A stretch of 64,000 nucleotides of DNA from an uncultured bacterium (GTDB lineage: Bacteria > Verrucomicrobiota > Kiritimatiellia > CAIKKV01): assembly GCA_938038445.1 (NCBI GenBank), contig CALHRZ010000001.1, positions 1 to 64,000 of the forward strand, in the 5' to 3' direction. Below are positions 35,640-44,877 of this stretch, piece after piece. Within the stretch, counting starts at the first letter, position 1, and each line of letters begins with the position of its first letter. The notes beneath the pieces are model-generated. The model ran no database searches. It saw nothing but the letters and a program-made list of their open reading frames with translations, and was not told the DNA's origin. The position numbers and the translations under genes were made by a program.

Positions 35640-36839
35640 ATGGAACCCCCTCTCTACCTGCGGCCCGAACACCAAGCCATGACCGAATCGCTCTTGAAAG
35701 AAACACGCGCGAACGGCGGCCTTGCTCCAGTCGATCTCGATCGTTTCTGGACCGACCAGGCCGTCGCCATCGCCGATCCTTTCGGGCGACATATTCCGCA
35801 ATGCCCCCTCGGCATCTTGATGAGTGGAGAATGCGTCTATGAGGAACTGGGTGTCCCCCAGGACTTCTGGCGGTACGCCCACGATGCCGAATGGCGACTT
35901 GCACTCAACCGTGCATACAACGATCGGGCGGAACAGATCGTCGGCCGCCGTCTCCTCTCGGAAAAACCTCCCCCCTCCCCCGACCAGGTCTGGCCGGCTA
36001 CCCGAAAACTCCACGATCTCTTTGAAGCCCGGCAGGTATGGGAATCGGACTCCTGGTGGCTCATGGAATCGGCGCAAAACGAAACAGAATTGGCCGCGCT
36101 TCTCGACCGCGTCGAATCCCGTCTCGCCAACCTGCGGGCATTTTTGCTCCCCCCCGAGTGGGAAGAGGCGAAAGCCCGACTTCTGCCGCGCGGCATCCCT
36201 CCCCCTCTCTACCGCGGCCAACGAGGTCCCGTCACCTTCGCTACCTCGATTTATGGCGTCGAACGCCTCCTGTTCTTGATCATGGATAACCCTTCGCTCG
36301 CCGAACGGTTCCGCAACGCGATCCGCGATGCGATACTCGGCATCGCCCGGGTGCTCGACGAAGAAGCAGGCTATACCCCGGAAACAGCCCCCCGAGGGTT
36401 TTCGTTTTGCGACGATAACTGTTATCTGCTGACCCCTGATATGTACGAATTCTTCGGCTATCCGATCCTCAAGGCCGTTTTCGACCGGTACGCCCCCAAT
36501 CCGGCCGATCAACGATTCCAACATTCCGATTCGGCGATGAGCCATCTCCTTCCCATTCTCGGGCGACTCAACCTGACTGGCGTCAATTTCGGCCCCACGG
36601 TCACGTGCGAGGAAATCCGCCGCCATCTTCCCCATGCCATTATTTACGGACAACTCGCCCCCTTTACCTTCAGTCGAAACGATGAAGCGGGCATCGTAGC
36701 CCAATTTCTCCGAGACTTCGAAATGACCCGCGAAACCCGGGGCCTGGTTTTTTCCACCGCGGGCTCCATCAATAACGGTTCGCGGCTCACCGGCATGCGG
36801 CTCATTATGGCAGCGATCCAACGATATGGCCGTTACTGA
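35640..36839 (+). CDS. Uroporphyrinogen decarboxylase-like (URO-D) family protein
   Basis: A 399-aa protein of the broad URO-D superfamily. The ATG at 35640 follows GGAGAG; the frame upstream is not coding. GFSFCDDNCYLLTPDMYEFF near 258-277, RFQHSDSAMSHLLPIL near 297-312 and FGPTVTCEEIRRHLP near 321-335 fit the TIM-barrel core of COG0407-type proteins. These include true heme-pathway HemE and corrinoid methyltransferases. The typical HemE N-terminal RxPVWxMRQAG motif is absent, so heme synthesis is unlikely and a methyltransferase-like role is more plausible. The true substrate is unknown. Confidence 0.65.
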   Translation: MEPPLYLRPEHQAMTESLLKETRANGGLAPVDLDRFWTDQAVAIADPFGRHIPQCPLGILMSGECVYEELGVPQDFWRYAHDAEWRLALNRAYNDRAEQIVGRRLLSEKPPPSPDQVWPATRKLHDLFEARQVWESDSWWLMESAQNETELAALLDRVESRLANLRAFLLPPEWEEAKARLLPRGIPPPLYRGQRGPVTFATSIYGVERLLFLIMDNPSLAERFRNAIRDAILGIARVLDEEAGYTPETAPRGFSFCDDNCYLLTPDMYEFFGYPILKAVFDRYAPNPADQRFQHSDSAMSHLLPILGRLNLTGVNFGPTVTCEEIRRHLPHAIIYGQLAPFTFSRNDEAGIVAQFLRDFEMTRETRGLVFSTAGSINNGSRLTGMRLIMAAIQRYGRY

Positions 36840-37828
36840 AGACCCAACAGGGTGCGGAGTTCCTTCATCCGCCCTCGCGCCGCCTCATAGCCTGCCTGCT
36901 CAATCGCCCGGGCACAACCGAAGTCCATGAAAAAATACCCGCCCACCGGAGGACGCAGAATGAGATCGGGCGGATTCAGTCGGTATCGCATTTCCGCGAT
37001 CTGCGACTCCGCGATCCGAAGGGCCATTCCCAACACATTCCACAATCCCGGCGGGGAGGGCCGCCGGTTCCGATTGAATTCCGCCAGCCAAGGAGTCCGA
37101 TCGGCCAGTCGCCGCATCCGTTCCCCTGCCTGCCGAAGCACCCCCTCTAACCGCCGAACCGCCTCCGACCGCTTCCCGAAAGAAGGGGTTCCGCTCCGCC
37201 TCTCCCGGCTTCCCCGCCGCAATGCGAAAGCCTCCGTGGCTCGTTCAGCCGGCGCATAATGGGACACATCGACCGCCAATACGACCTCCGCTCCCAACCC
37301 GCGCGCAACGTCCACCGGAACCGGATTCACAAACCCCCCATCCACCAATAGCCGTCCCTCCCGCTCAACCGGAGTGAAAAGACCCGGAACCGCGATGCTG
37401 GCGCGGATCGCCTCGATCGCCGATCCCCCCCGAATCACCACCTCCCCCCCGCTCAGGAGGTCCGTCGCAACCGCTGCATAGGGGATTTCCAGTTCTTCAA
37501 TGCGCCGATCCTGAATTTGCCGCCGAATAAAGGCCGTCACCTTGCGCCCATCCACCAGTCCTCCGCGGGGCCATCGCGGCTCGAACAGCAAACGGCTGAC
37601 CATCCGCCAGTCAAGCGTCAGCGCGACCTCGGCCAGCACGTCTGTCCGCCCCGCCGCCAAGGAAAGCCCCACCAAAGCACCCATGCTGGTCCCCGCAACC
37701 GCCGACACCGGAACCCCCGCTTCGCGCAACGCGCGAAGAACACCCAAATGGGCAATCCCACGCGCGCCTCCGCTTCCCAAGGCAAGCCCCAGCCGCCGGC
37801 AAACCGATGCGCCCCCCACGGCTCTCAC
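36833..37828 (-). CDS. Patatin-like phospholipase (RssA family)
   Basis: A 331-aa serine hydrolase. GSGGARGIAHLGVL (18-31) is the oxyanion loop, GTSMGAL near 45 holds the nucleophile serine, and DGGFVNPVPVDVA near 168 the catalytic aspartate. No signal peptide. It overlaps the flavin reductase upstream by 4 bp, indicating translational coupling, and the convergent URO-D-like gene by 7 bp. It probably acts on membrane lipids. Confidence 0.9.
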   Translation of the reverse strand: MRAVGGASVCRRLGLALGSGGARGIAHLGVLRALREAGVPVSAVAGTSMGALVGLSLAAGRTDVLAEVALTLDWRMVSRLLFEPRWPRGGLVDGRKVTAFIRRQIQDRRIEELEIPYAAVATDLLSGGEVVIRGGSAIEAIRASIAVPGLFTPVEREGRLLVDGGFVNPVPVDVARGLGAEVVLAVDVSHYAPAERATEAFALRRGSRERRSGTPSFGKRSEAVRRLEGVLRQAGERMRRLADRTPWLAEFNRNRRPSPPGLWNVLGMALRIAESQIAEMRYRLNPPDLILRPPVGGYFFMDFGCARAIEQAGYEAARGRMKELRTLLGLQ

Positions 37829-38436
37829 GGCAGTCCCCCAAATTTGCGCCGCCCCAGATTGAACAGACGCTTCCGTTCACCCCCCCCTTCCAAACGCCAG
37901 GCCGCCACAATCCGACCCACGAAGATCGTGTGGCTGCCCGAATCGTAGATATGCTCCACCGTGCACTCGAAGTTCGCGAGACACTCCTCAATGAGGGGCG
38001 GCCGGACCCGACTCGCCGGGCGGGCCGTTAGCCCGGTCTCCTTGAATTTGTCCGTATCCCGCCCCGAGCGGGTCCCACACAATACCACCGCGGGCTCGAG
38101 ATCCTCTCCGGGAAAGGCCAGTACAAATTCCCTCGTCTCCAAAATCAGCGAATGAGAATGGCGGGTTTTGCCGATCGCAATGGCGACCATCGGAGGTTCC
38201 GCCGAGCAGAACATGGTCCATCCCACCGTAAGGATGTTCGGCCGGCCGTTCGTCCCGATGCTCGTTACCAACACCACCGGCTCAGGATACTTCCGCGCAA
38301 TCGCTTCCCCGAGGGGACAGGGCTGAAGCGCCCCTTTCCAACCGTTTTCGTTTGTCGCCGCTTTATCCGGATTCTCCGCCTGAACCGTTCCGACCGCCAG
38401 CACGATCCGAATTGCAATCCCCGCGCTCCGCCGCAT
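37825..38436 (-). CDS. Flavin reductase-like FMN-binding protein, possibly exported
   Basis: A 203-aa flavoredoxin-like protein. EPVVLVTSIGTNGRPNILTVGW near 52-73, with DTDKFKETGL near 132, is the FMN site of this superfamily. Before it lies an unusual N-terminal extension of about 25 residues (IAIRIVLAVGTVQA) that reads as a signal peptide; most relatives lack one. It heads the two-gene unit with the patatin. Confidence 0.8.
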   Translation of the reverse strand: MRRSAGIAIRIVLAVGTVQAENPDKAATNENGWKGALQPCPLGEAIARKYPEPVVLVTSIGTNGRPNILTVGWTMFCSAEPPMVAIAIGKTRHSHSLILETREFVLAFPGEDLEPAVVLCGTRSGRDTDKFKETGLTARPASRVRPPLIEECLANFECTVEHIYDSGSHTIFVGRIVAAWRLEGGGERKRLFNLGRRKFGGLP

Positions 38437-38461
38437 GGCATTCCTCAGGATTTGAACTTGT

Positions 38462-38491
38462 TTGGATGCGTTTCTCTTTATACCCTATACC
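38462..38491 (+). promoter_or_regulatory. Predicted promoter of the MATE gene
   Basis: TTGGAT (38462-38467) and TATACC (38486-38491), 18-bp spacer. It lies only 7 bp before the ATG at 38499, implying a very short or absent leader. Confidence 0.35.
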
Positions 38492-38498
38492 ACTTTCC

Positions 38499-39851
38499 AT
38501 GCGCGCAAACAACCCTCTGACGGAAGGGCCGCTTGTTGCCGCTTTGCTCCGGCTCGCCGGTCCCATGTTCCTCAGCTCCATTTTGCAAAATATCCAGAGC
38601 CTCATTGATCTGTTCTGGGTCGGCCGGCTGGGTTCTGAAGCCGTTGCGGCTGTGGCTTCCGCCGGCGCAATCCTCTTCCTATTGTGGCCCGTTGCGATGG
38701 GACTTTCCATCGGAACGCTGGCCCTCGTCTCCCGTTTTTCAGGCGCAGGCCAAAAGGAGGAAGCCTCCGCTGCCGCAGGCCAATCCCTGACCCTCGCCGT
38801 GCTGGCCGGTTTCACGTTGGGCGCTCTCGCGTTGGTCTTGTTGCCGAACCTCGTCGCCCTGATCGGAGCGGAACCCCAGGTCCGCTCGCTTTCCCAAGAT
38901 TATCTCGCGCCTTCGCTCGCCGGATATGCTTCCGTACTTCTGCTGGCGCTGGGCGGCGCGGCCTTTCAAGGCGCAGGGCACGCGGTCCGGCCAATGCTCG
39001 CGATGGGGCTTGCGAACCTTTTCAATATGGCGCTCGACCCGATCCTGATCTTCGGTTGGCTGGGCTTCCCCGCCTTTGGCGTTCGAGGCGCCGCCTGGGC
39101 AACGGTATTTTCGCAAACCGCCGCCTCCCTATTCCTCGTGGCCGGCCTCTTTGTACACCGTTCCCCCCTTCCCCTCCGGTGCCCCCATTTCCGCCTTCGC
39201 CTTGTTTCCGTGTTCACCTTGCTTCGAATCGGCCTGTTCAGCACCGGCCAAATGCTCGCCCGCAGTCTGATGGCCCTCGTGCTTTTCCGAATCGTGGCAT
39301 CCTGCGGCACATCGGCCCTCGCCGCCTATGGCATCGGCATGCGATTCCATCACCTCGTGCTGCTCCCCTCCTTCGTTCTGGGAAATGCCGCCGGCACAAT
39401 GGTCGGACAAAATCTCGGCGCCCAACAGCCCTCCCGTGCCGTTCATGCGGCCTGGCTCGCAACGGCCGTCGGCGTCGGCCTCAACGCGATCGCCGCCCTC
39501 GTTCTCACCACAAGCGCTCCCCTGTGGATCCGTGTTTTCGATTCGAATCCCGAGGTGATCGCGGCCGGAACCGCCTATTTGCGCACCGTCTCGTTCTTCT
39601 ACCTTTTCTCGGCCCTCGGCATCATTCTGGGACGGAGCATGAACGGCGCCGGCGACACGCTCCCGACCATGCTCATCACCCTCCTTACCCTCTGGGGCGT
39701 TCAGGTTCCGCTCGCCTTTGCGCTAACCCGCGTCGTTCACCCCCCCGTCACCGGCGTCTGGTGGTCCATCGCCACGGCCAATGCGCTGAACGGTCTGCTC
39801 ATCATGGCCTGGTTTCAGCTCGGCCGTTGGAAAAAGATCCGCCTCAACTGA
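38499..39851 (+). CDS. MATE-family efflux transporter
   Basis: A 450-aa protein with about 12 membrane helices in two homologous halves. NPLTEGPLVAALLRLAGPMFLS starts the first half, QTAASLFLVAGL ends it, and the second half includes NAAGTMVGQNLGAQQP. The start could be the ATG at 38466, but this falls in the promoter-like sequence, so 38499 is preferred. It exchanges Na+ or H+ for cationic drugs or metabolites. Confidence 0.9.
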   Translation: MRANNPLTEGPLVAALLRLAGPMFLSSILQNIQSLIDLFWVGRLGSEAVAAVASAGAILFLLWPVAMGLSIGTLALVSRFSGAGQKEEASAAAGQSLTLAVLAGFTLGALALVLLPNLVALIGAEPQVRSLSQDYLAPSLAGYASVLLLALGGAAFQGAGHAVRPMLAMGLANLFNMALDPILIFGWLGFPAFGVRGAAWATVFSQTAASLFLVAGLFVHRSPLPLRCPHFRLRLVSVFTLLRIGLFSTGQMLARSLMALVLFRIVASCGTSALAAYGIGMRFHHLVLLPSFVLGNAAGTMVGQNLGAQQPSRAVHAAWLATAVGVGLNAIAALVLTTSAPLWIRVFDSNPEVIAAGTAYLRTVSFFYLFSALGIILGRSMNGAGDTLPTMLITLLTLWGVQVPLAFALTRVVHPPVTGVWWSIATANALNGLLIMAWFQLGRWKKIRLN

Positions 39852-39877
39852 CATCTTCCGCACCCTGGGCTTTCCCC

Positions 39878-40909
39878 TCAGCGGGTCCGGCTTCGCGCCG
39901 GCGATTCCCATAAATCCACCGACCGCCCCCAAGCCTCCAATAGCGGCCGACTGATCTCGTCCAAACGCCGCCGTTGCGCATCGGTCAAAACCGTTTCCAC
40001 GGCCCGAACGTTCGCCTCCAGTTGCTCCATCGTCCGCATCCCCGCCAAGCAGCAGGTCATCGCCGGCTCTTCAATGGCCCATGCCAAAGCCGCCTGCTCC
40101 GTCCGCATCCCCCATTCCCGGGCCGCCGACTGCACAGCGCGAACGGTTTCCAACGTAAGCGCTTCCAGTCCTTCCTCCCCGTGCCGGGTGCCCGACCGAC
40201 GGCTCGAAAAATGACGCGTCCGAGTCCGATTCGGGGGTAAAGTGTCAAAATCCTGGAACCGATCGGTCAAAATCCCCTGCATGAGCGTCATGTAGGCAAT
40301 GATCCCAATGTCGTGTTCGCGGCAAAAGGGGAGAATCTCCCACTCGATCGCCCGGCAGAGCAATCCATAGGGAAGTTCATTGACCGCAATCTCCACACCG
40401 GTATCCAGCGCCTCTTTCAACTGCATCACGCCAAAGTTGCTCACCCCGATGTGGCGGATTTTCCCTTGGCGTTTCAACGTTTCCATGGTCTCCAATGCCT
40501 CTTGAAGGGAAGGGTGCCGGCCACCCGGCCCCGGCGCCGCAGTATCCAAAGGCCAGTGAATCATGTAGAGGTCGAGAAAATCGGTTCGAAGCCGCCGAAG
40601 GCTCGCCTCGCAACGCGTGATCATCTCCGTTCGTGTGCAGTGAGAAGGCAGAACCTTGGAGCCGATCAGGGCTTCCCCCCGCCGCTTTCCCAGCGCGCGC
40701 CCCAACGCTTCTTCGCTGGCCCCGTCGTTATATATCTCCGCCGTGTCAAAATAATTGCAACCCACCTCCAGGGCACGCGCAACCAGTCGTTCCGTTTCCC
40801 GCTCATCTTGCGGTCCCCAGTAATCCTGATCCGTTCCTCCAAACGACCAACATCCCAATCCAAGCGCCGGCAAACTGACCTTCCCGCCGGCACACGTTCT
40901 CCGCTTCAT
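39878..40909 (-). CDS. Aldo/keto reductase
   Basis: A 343-aa NADPH-dependent oxidoreductase with a TIM-barrel fold. FDTAEIYNDG near 54-63 includes catalytic Asp55 and Tyr60; the lysine is in GSKVLPS near 86, and the histidine in MIHWPLD near 119. Last gene of the aldolase / isomerase / kinase operon, 21 bp after the kinase. It may reduce an aldehyde product such as lactaldehyde; that role is inferred from context. Confidence 0.88.
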   Translation of the reverse strand: MKRRTCAGGKVSLPALGLGCWSFGGTDQDYWGPQDERETERLVARALEVGCNYFDTAEIYNDGASEEALGRALGKRRGEALIGSKVLPSHCTRTEMITRCEASLRRLRTDFLDLYMIHWPLDTAAPGPGGRHPSLQEALETMETLKRQGKIRHIGVSNFGVMQLKEALDTGVEIAVNELPYGLLCRAIEWEILPFCREHDIGIIAYMTLMQGILTDRFQDFDTLPPNRTRTRHFSSRRSGTRHGEEGLEALTLETVRAVQSAAREWGMRTEQAALAWAIEEPAMTCCLAGMRTMEQLEANVRAVETVLTDAQRRRLDEISRPLLEAWGRSVDLWESPARSRTR

Positions 40910-40930
40910 CTTCCAAACCCCTCCTCCCCT

Positions 40931-42427
40931 TTAAAGCTGCCTCAACAAGGAGGCCAACGCAGGATAAAGCGCTTCATAAAGTTTCGCCCGTTCACGATAA
41001 AACTCGTGACGTACGGGGTCGGGTTCGAAAACCCGGTCCATCGCCACACAGCGGCGAACCGCTTCTTCCGCGCCGGCGTACTTTCCCAATGCCATACCCG
41101 CCAGAAGAGCCGCCCCCAAGACACCCGCTTCCGTCACGCGCGGGCGGATGATCGGCACACCCCAAATGTCCGCCTTGATCTGGAGCCAGCGATCCGATCG
41201 CGCCCCACCCCCCGTCACGAAAAACCGCGAAGTGTCTATACCCATCTCCCGAAGCGCGGCAAGACTTTCGACGAAATAGAATGTCTCCCCCTCCAACACG
41301 GCCTTGAAGATTTCGCCGCGCGACGTGCCCGCTCGAAGCCCCACAATCGCCCCGGCCGAATCGGCGATGAATCGCGGCGGACCCGTCGTTTCGAAATGGG
41401 GCAATACAAGCAGACGAGTTGGCATCTCCGGGACCTCCGCGTTGAGAAGGGCATAGACATCCGCTTCAGACCTTTTCTCCGCCGCCGCAAAGACATCGCG
41501 AAACCATTTCACCAGCGACCCGCCTTGATTATAGAGAAACGAAACATAAAGCCCCGGCAATACGTGGTGCTCGATGTTGAGTCCATGACGCAACAGGCGA
41601 TGGGGTTCGGGGATTTCGGCATAGACGGGTGTCAAGCATTCAAACGAGCCGATCCCACAGACCGCCTGTCCGGGCCGCACCAACCCTGCACCCAAGGCAT
41701 TGCAACATTGATCATGCCCCCCGGAGACGAGAAGAACCCCCGGTTTCAAACCGCACACACGCGCCGCGTGGTCCGAAACCCTTCCCACCACCTTCCCCGC
41801 CGGCACACAAGCCCCCAATTTTTCGCGCGGCAGCCGGGCAAAGGCAAGCAGTTCTTCCGACCAATCCTCGCGCCATAGATCAAAGAGCAGAGTCCGATTC
41901 GCGAGGGAATAGGTCGCAACCGCTTCGCCGCCCAGTAAAAAAGGCACCGCATCGCCCCACAGCAAAAAATAGTCGGCCCGCGCGAACCGTTCCGGTTCGT
42001 GATCCCGAAGCCATAGCAGTTTGGGCAGCGTATAGTGAACCCCTAGGATATTGGGATTGATCCGGTAAAACCGCTCCTGAGAATACCGGCGGCAAAGCCC
42101 TTCGATGTATTCTCCCCCTCGCAAGTCGGAAGAGAGGAGACTCCGGCCGAAAACGGTTCGATCGCGCGTGACCATCGCAACCGCTTCTCCCATCGACCCC
42201 GCGCAGAGGGCTTCGACGGGATCTCCCGCCCGCTCCGCGCCTTCGGCCGCTTCGCGAATCACAGCGCAGACCGATTCCCATACCGTGGGTCCGTCTAACT
42301 CCGCCCATCCCGGTTGAGGACGAACCGTCGGATATTCACGGTACCCCCCTGCCAGGGTACACCCTTCGACCGAAAACGCGACGGCTTTACACCCGGTGGT
42401 CCCAACGTCAACGCCCAGCAGACTCAT
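40931..42427 (-). CDS. FGGY-family carbohydrate kinase
   Basis: A 498-aa sugar kinase of the xylulokinase branch. The N-terminal GVDVGTTGCKAVAF (4-17) binds phosphate, and VSGGHDQCCNALGAGLV near 232-248 and TGGGARSDRWLQIKADI near 398-414 form the ATP site. The ATG overlaps the isomerase stop by 4 bp. It should phosphorylate the ketose made by the isomerase; the sugar itself cannot be named. Confidence 0.9.
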   Translation of the reverse strand: MSLLGVDVGTTGCKAVAFSVEGCTLAGGYREYPTVRPQPGWAELDGPTVWESVCAVIREAAEGAERAGDPVEALCAGSMGEAVAMVTRDRTVFGRSLLSSDLRGGEYIEGLCRRYSQERFYRINPNILGVHYTLPKLLWLRDHEPERFARADYFLLWGDAVPFLLGGEAVATYSLANRTLLFDLWREDWSEELLAFARLPREKLGACVPAGKVVGRVSDHAARVCGLKPGVLLVSGGHDQCCNALGAGLVRPGQAVCGIGSFECLTPVYAEIPEPHRLLRHGLNIEHHVLPGLYVSFLYNQGGSLVKWFRDVFAAAEKRSEADVYALLNAEVPEMPTRLLVLPHFETTGPPRFIADSAGAIVGLRAGTSRGEIFKAVLEGETFYFVESLAALREMGIDTSRFFVTGGGARSDRWLQIKADIWGVPIIRPRVTEAGVLGAALLAGMALGKYAGAEEAVRRCVAMDRVFEPDPVRHEFYRERAKLYEALYPALASLLRQL

Positions 42428-43830
42428 AGCCGCGTGACCATATAGCCGAGATATTTCTCCATCGCCTCCACTGCCGGAGATGCCGCGTGACCGGGTGCCA
42501 CGCTGACATGGTGTCGATGGCCTTCATACCCGATCGTCTGAAGTTTCGCCTGCAGTCCAGGAATTTCCGCCACCCCGGCACAGCCGAAAAACTCCTTGGG
42601 AATGGGATCGTCCGTAAACCGTCCTTCCCCGACATACACGCGAATTTTCCCATCGCGGGTCAAAGCGCTTCCGAACGTGAAATCGCCGGGGGCAATCCGA
42701 CCCGTATTGCAGCCAAAACCTTTCCCATCGCCCACCGCATTGGCCAAAATGGCGTGGTCCGTGATGGCGCCCCGGCCCGTCATCAAACTGGCCGGAACAG
42801 GGCCGCAATGGAAGAGAATACATTTGTCGGCCTCCTCCCCGTAGTTGTTGTTCCAGTCCAAACAGGCCGGCGCTCCGCCGGTAGCCAGTTGCAACGCCCG
42901 CATCATGAGCGCATTGCCCACATCCACCTCGCACGCCGCCGGAATCCCTCGCTCGTTCAGTTCCGAGAGCACCACGCATGGCGAGATACCCAGTTGCTGC
43001 TGCATCTCCACCCAACAGCGGACGGCGATCCCATCCAAACCGTTCGCTTCAATCAAACGATCCAGTACAACACCCAGCCGAGCGATGGTGTCGAACGCTT
43101 TCCGAGGCGTCTTCCCCCACCCGGCATAACGTTGAAGCCTCGCCGCTTTCGCCTTTAACGCCGGATCACTCGCTTTGAGCGAGGCCATCGCAGCGAATAG
43201 GCCCGAAAGATCGTACGTTTCGACGGTCACCCCGTGCTTCTGCAACGCCACCTCGTCCATCCGGACCGTCTTGAACGCAGTGGTCCGCGCTCCGATGGCC
43301 CCCAGCGTCAGTCGCCGAAGCCCGCCCACAACTCGGCATAGGCGATCGAAATAGTCCAGATGAGCCCCAAATTCTTCACTCCGGGGATGCACGGTATGCG
43401 GAGGCAGAATGGTGAACGGCAGCCCATACTGAACAAAAACATCCATGATGGAGAATTTCCCACAGAAAGCATCCCGTCGGACCGCCGGCGCCATCTTATC
43501 CAGCGCGTCGGGATAGGCCTGAATGAGGATCGGCACGCCGCATTCGCGCAAGGCGGCAATGGCACCCGTTTCGTCGCCGAAGTTCGGAAGGCAGAGAATC
43601 ACCCCGCCGAACTTTCCGCGATGACACCGCAAAAACTCCGCGTAGCGGGCTCCTTCCTCCGGCGTTTCGACCGCCCCATGTCGGGTGGCGGAAGAGTCCA
43701 TGGCCAAAACCCCGAAGCCCCGTTCTTTCAGAACTTCCGTCAGTTCCGCGCGGGCGGAAGCTTGAAGCGAGGCGGGAAAGAAACCGCGGTTGCCGAAAAA
43801 CAGCGCAAAGGTGGTTTTAGGAACAGGCAT
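42424..43830 (-). CDS. L-fucose/L-arabinose isomerase-family protein
   Basis: A 468-aa sugar isomerase with start at the ATG at 43830; earlier frame overlaps the aldolase gene and is not coding. Landmarks are LPNFGDETGA near 84, RCWVEMQQQLGISPC near 262-276, and CEVDVGNALMM, LDWNNNYGEE, LFHCGP; Glu, Asp and His here can bind Mn2+. These belong to the FucI/AraA superfamily, but no specific subfamily is clear. It sits between aldolase and kinase, matching an isomerise-phosphorylate-cleave pathway. Confidence 0.75.
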   Translation of the reverse strand: MPVPKTTFALFFGNRGFFPASLQASARAELTEVLKERGFGVLAMDSSATRHGAVETPEEGARYAEFLRCHRGKFGGVILCLPNFGDETGAIAALRECGVPILIQAYPDALDKMAPAVRRDAFCGKFSIMDVFVQYGLPFTILPPHTVHPRSEEFGAHLDYFDRLCRVVGGLRRLTLGAIGARTTAFKTVRMDEVALQKHGVTVETYDLSGLFAAMASLKASDPALKAKAARLQRYAGWGKTPRKAFDTIARLGVVLDRLIEANGLDGIAVRCWVEMQQQLGISPCVVLSELNERGIPAACEVDVGNALMMRALQLATGGAPACLDWNNNYGEEADKCILFHCGPVPASLMTGRGAITDHAILANAVGDGKGFGCNTGRIAPGDFTFGSALTRDGKIRVYVGEGRFTDDPIPKEFFGCAGVAEIPGLQAKLQTIGYEGHRHHVSVAPGHAASPAVEAMEKYLGYMVTRL

Positions 43831-43843
43831 GATACGCTCCAGT

Positions 43844-44755
43844 TTAGGGTTCTGAGAGAAGCCGATCCACTGACCCCATGGCGCCCAGCTCTTCGCGAAC
43901 AACCCACTCCGTCGCTTCACGGACTCGTTGCTGCGCCTCGGAAAGCGAATGGCGAAGCCCCTCTTCGTAGGCTTGGCGAAGCACGGTTCCGACATTGATC
44001 TTTGCGATTCCGTGCGCAACCGCTTCCCGAAGACATTCCCGCCTGATGCCGGAACCTCCGTGGAGAACAAGAGGGATGTTGACGGCTTGACGAATAGCAT
44101 CCAACCGCTTGATATTGAGACGCGCTTGGACCTTTTTCGCGCTTCGTGCCGCACCCTGAATGGCCCCGTGAATATTGCCGATCGCGACGGAGAGCCAAGC
44201 AACGCCGCTTTCCCGCACAAAGCGGGCCGCTTGTTCCGGCTCCGTAAATCCTTGGCCGCTTTCGAACAGTTCTTCATAGGGAGGCAGCGGACCCGCTTCA
44301 TGGCCAAGCACCGCGCCCAGTTCCCCTTCGACCGGCAGACCGGCTGGCCGAGCGAGGACAACGGCCTGGCGCGTCATGGCAATATTTTCATCCAGGGGCA
44401 GACGGGAGCCGTCCACCATGAGGGACTCATAACCCAGGGCAATTGCTTCGACGAGAATCGGCTCCCAGGAGACCCGACGGCCGTCTTCATCCAGCACGGG
44501 CACATGATCCAGATGGAGGCGGGTGAATTGAGGATCGGCGCATTGGTGATATTCGTCTCGAACCGCTTTCAGACTGCGGGCTTCGAATTTGACCCATTCA
44601 AGCCTTGCCACCTGAATCAGACCGAAGGCTCGGGTTGCCCGCAAGGCGGCAACGATGGGCGCCATCATGGGGAGGTATGGAATATTGAATGCCGGTACGA
44701 CAATGTGTTGGGTAAACGCACGGTTGATTATTTCGGCTGTTGTCGGCGGCGCCAT
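43844..44755 (-). CDS. Class II ketose-bisphosphate-type aldolase
   Basis: A 303-aa zinc-dependent aldolase of the FbaA/GatY/KbaY family. HLDHVPV near 80-86 contains the Zn ligand and catalytic aspartate; GELGAVLG, AIGNIHGAIQG and LVLHGGSGI near 232-240 provide further zinc ligands and the phosphate pocket. First gene of its operon, 13 bp ahead of the isomerase. Its operon partners imply a ketose-phosphate substrate other than fructose bisphosphate. Confidence 0.88.
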   Translation of the reverse strand: MAPPTTAEIINRAFTQHIVVPAFNIPYLPMMAPIVAALRATRAFGLIQVARLEWVKFEARSLKAVRDEYHQCADPQFTRLHLDHVPVLDEDGRRVSWEPILVEAIALGYESLMVDGSRLPLDENIAMTRQAVVLARPAGLPVEGELGAVLGHEAGPLPPYEELFESGQGFTEPEQAARFVRESGVAWLSVAIGNIHGAIQGAARSAKKVQARLNIKRLDAIRQAVNIPLVLHGGSGIRRECLREAVAHGIAKINVGTVLRQAYEEGLRHSLSEAQQRVREATEWVVREELGAMGSVDRLLSEP

Positions 44756-44785
44756 GCTCTATTTCCTTCCCCTGTCCCGGCGCCT

Positions 44786-44814
44786 ATCCTATTCCAATCC
44801 CATTCGAAGCGCAA
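44786..44814 (-). promoter_or_regulatory. Predicted promoter of the sugar-catabolic operon
   Basis: On the minus strand TTGCGC (44814-44809) and TAGGAT (44791-44786) with a 17-bp spacer, 30 bp before the aldolase ATG. Confidence 0.45.
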
Positions 44815-44830
44815 CCGTTACACCTCCCCC

Positions 44831-44861
44831 TGGGGTCAGACCTCTACATTCAACATTTCCC
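44831..44861. repeat. GGGGTCAGACC-type repeat, copy 2
   Basis: TGGGGTCAGACCTCTACATT followed by CAACATTTCCC. It is near-identical in plan to copy 1 at 15697-15729 and marks the left edge of the accessory island. I recall similar strings near REP-associated transposases in many genomes. Confidence 0.65.
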
Positions 44862-44877
44862 ATTCTCGTTTTACTTT

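Noticed and set aside
35640-36839. Calling the URO-D-like protein HemE
   Set aside because: The N-terminal HemE motif is missing and there is no heme-gene context.
43831-44361. N-terminal extension of the isomerase frame
   Set aside because: It overlaps the aldolase in another frame; the isomerase family begins at 43830.
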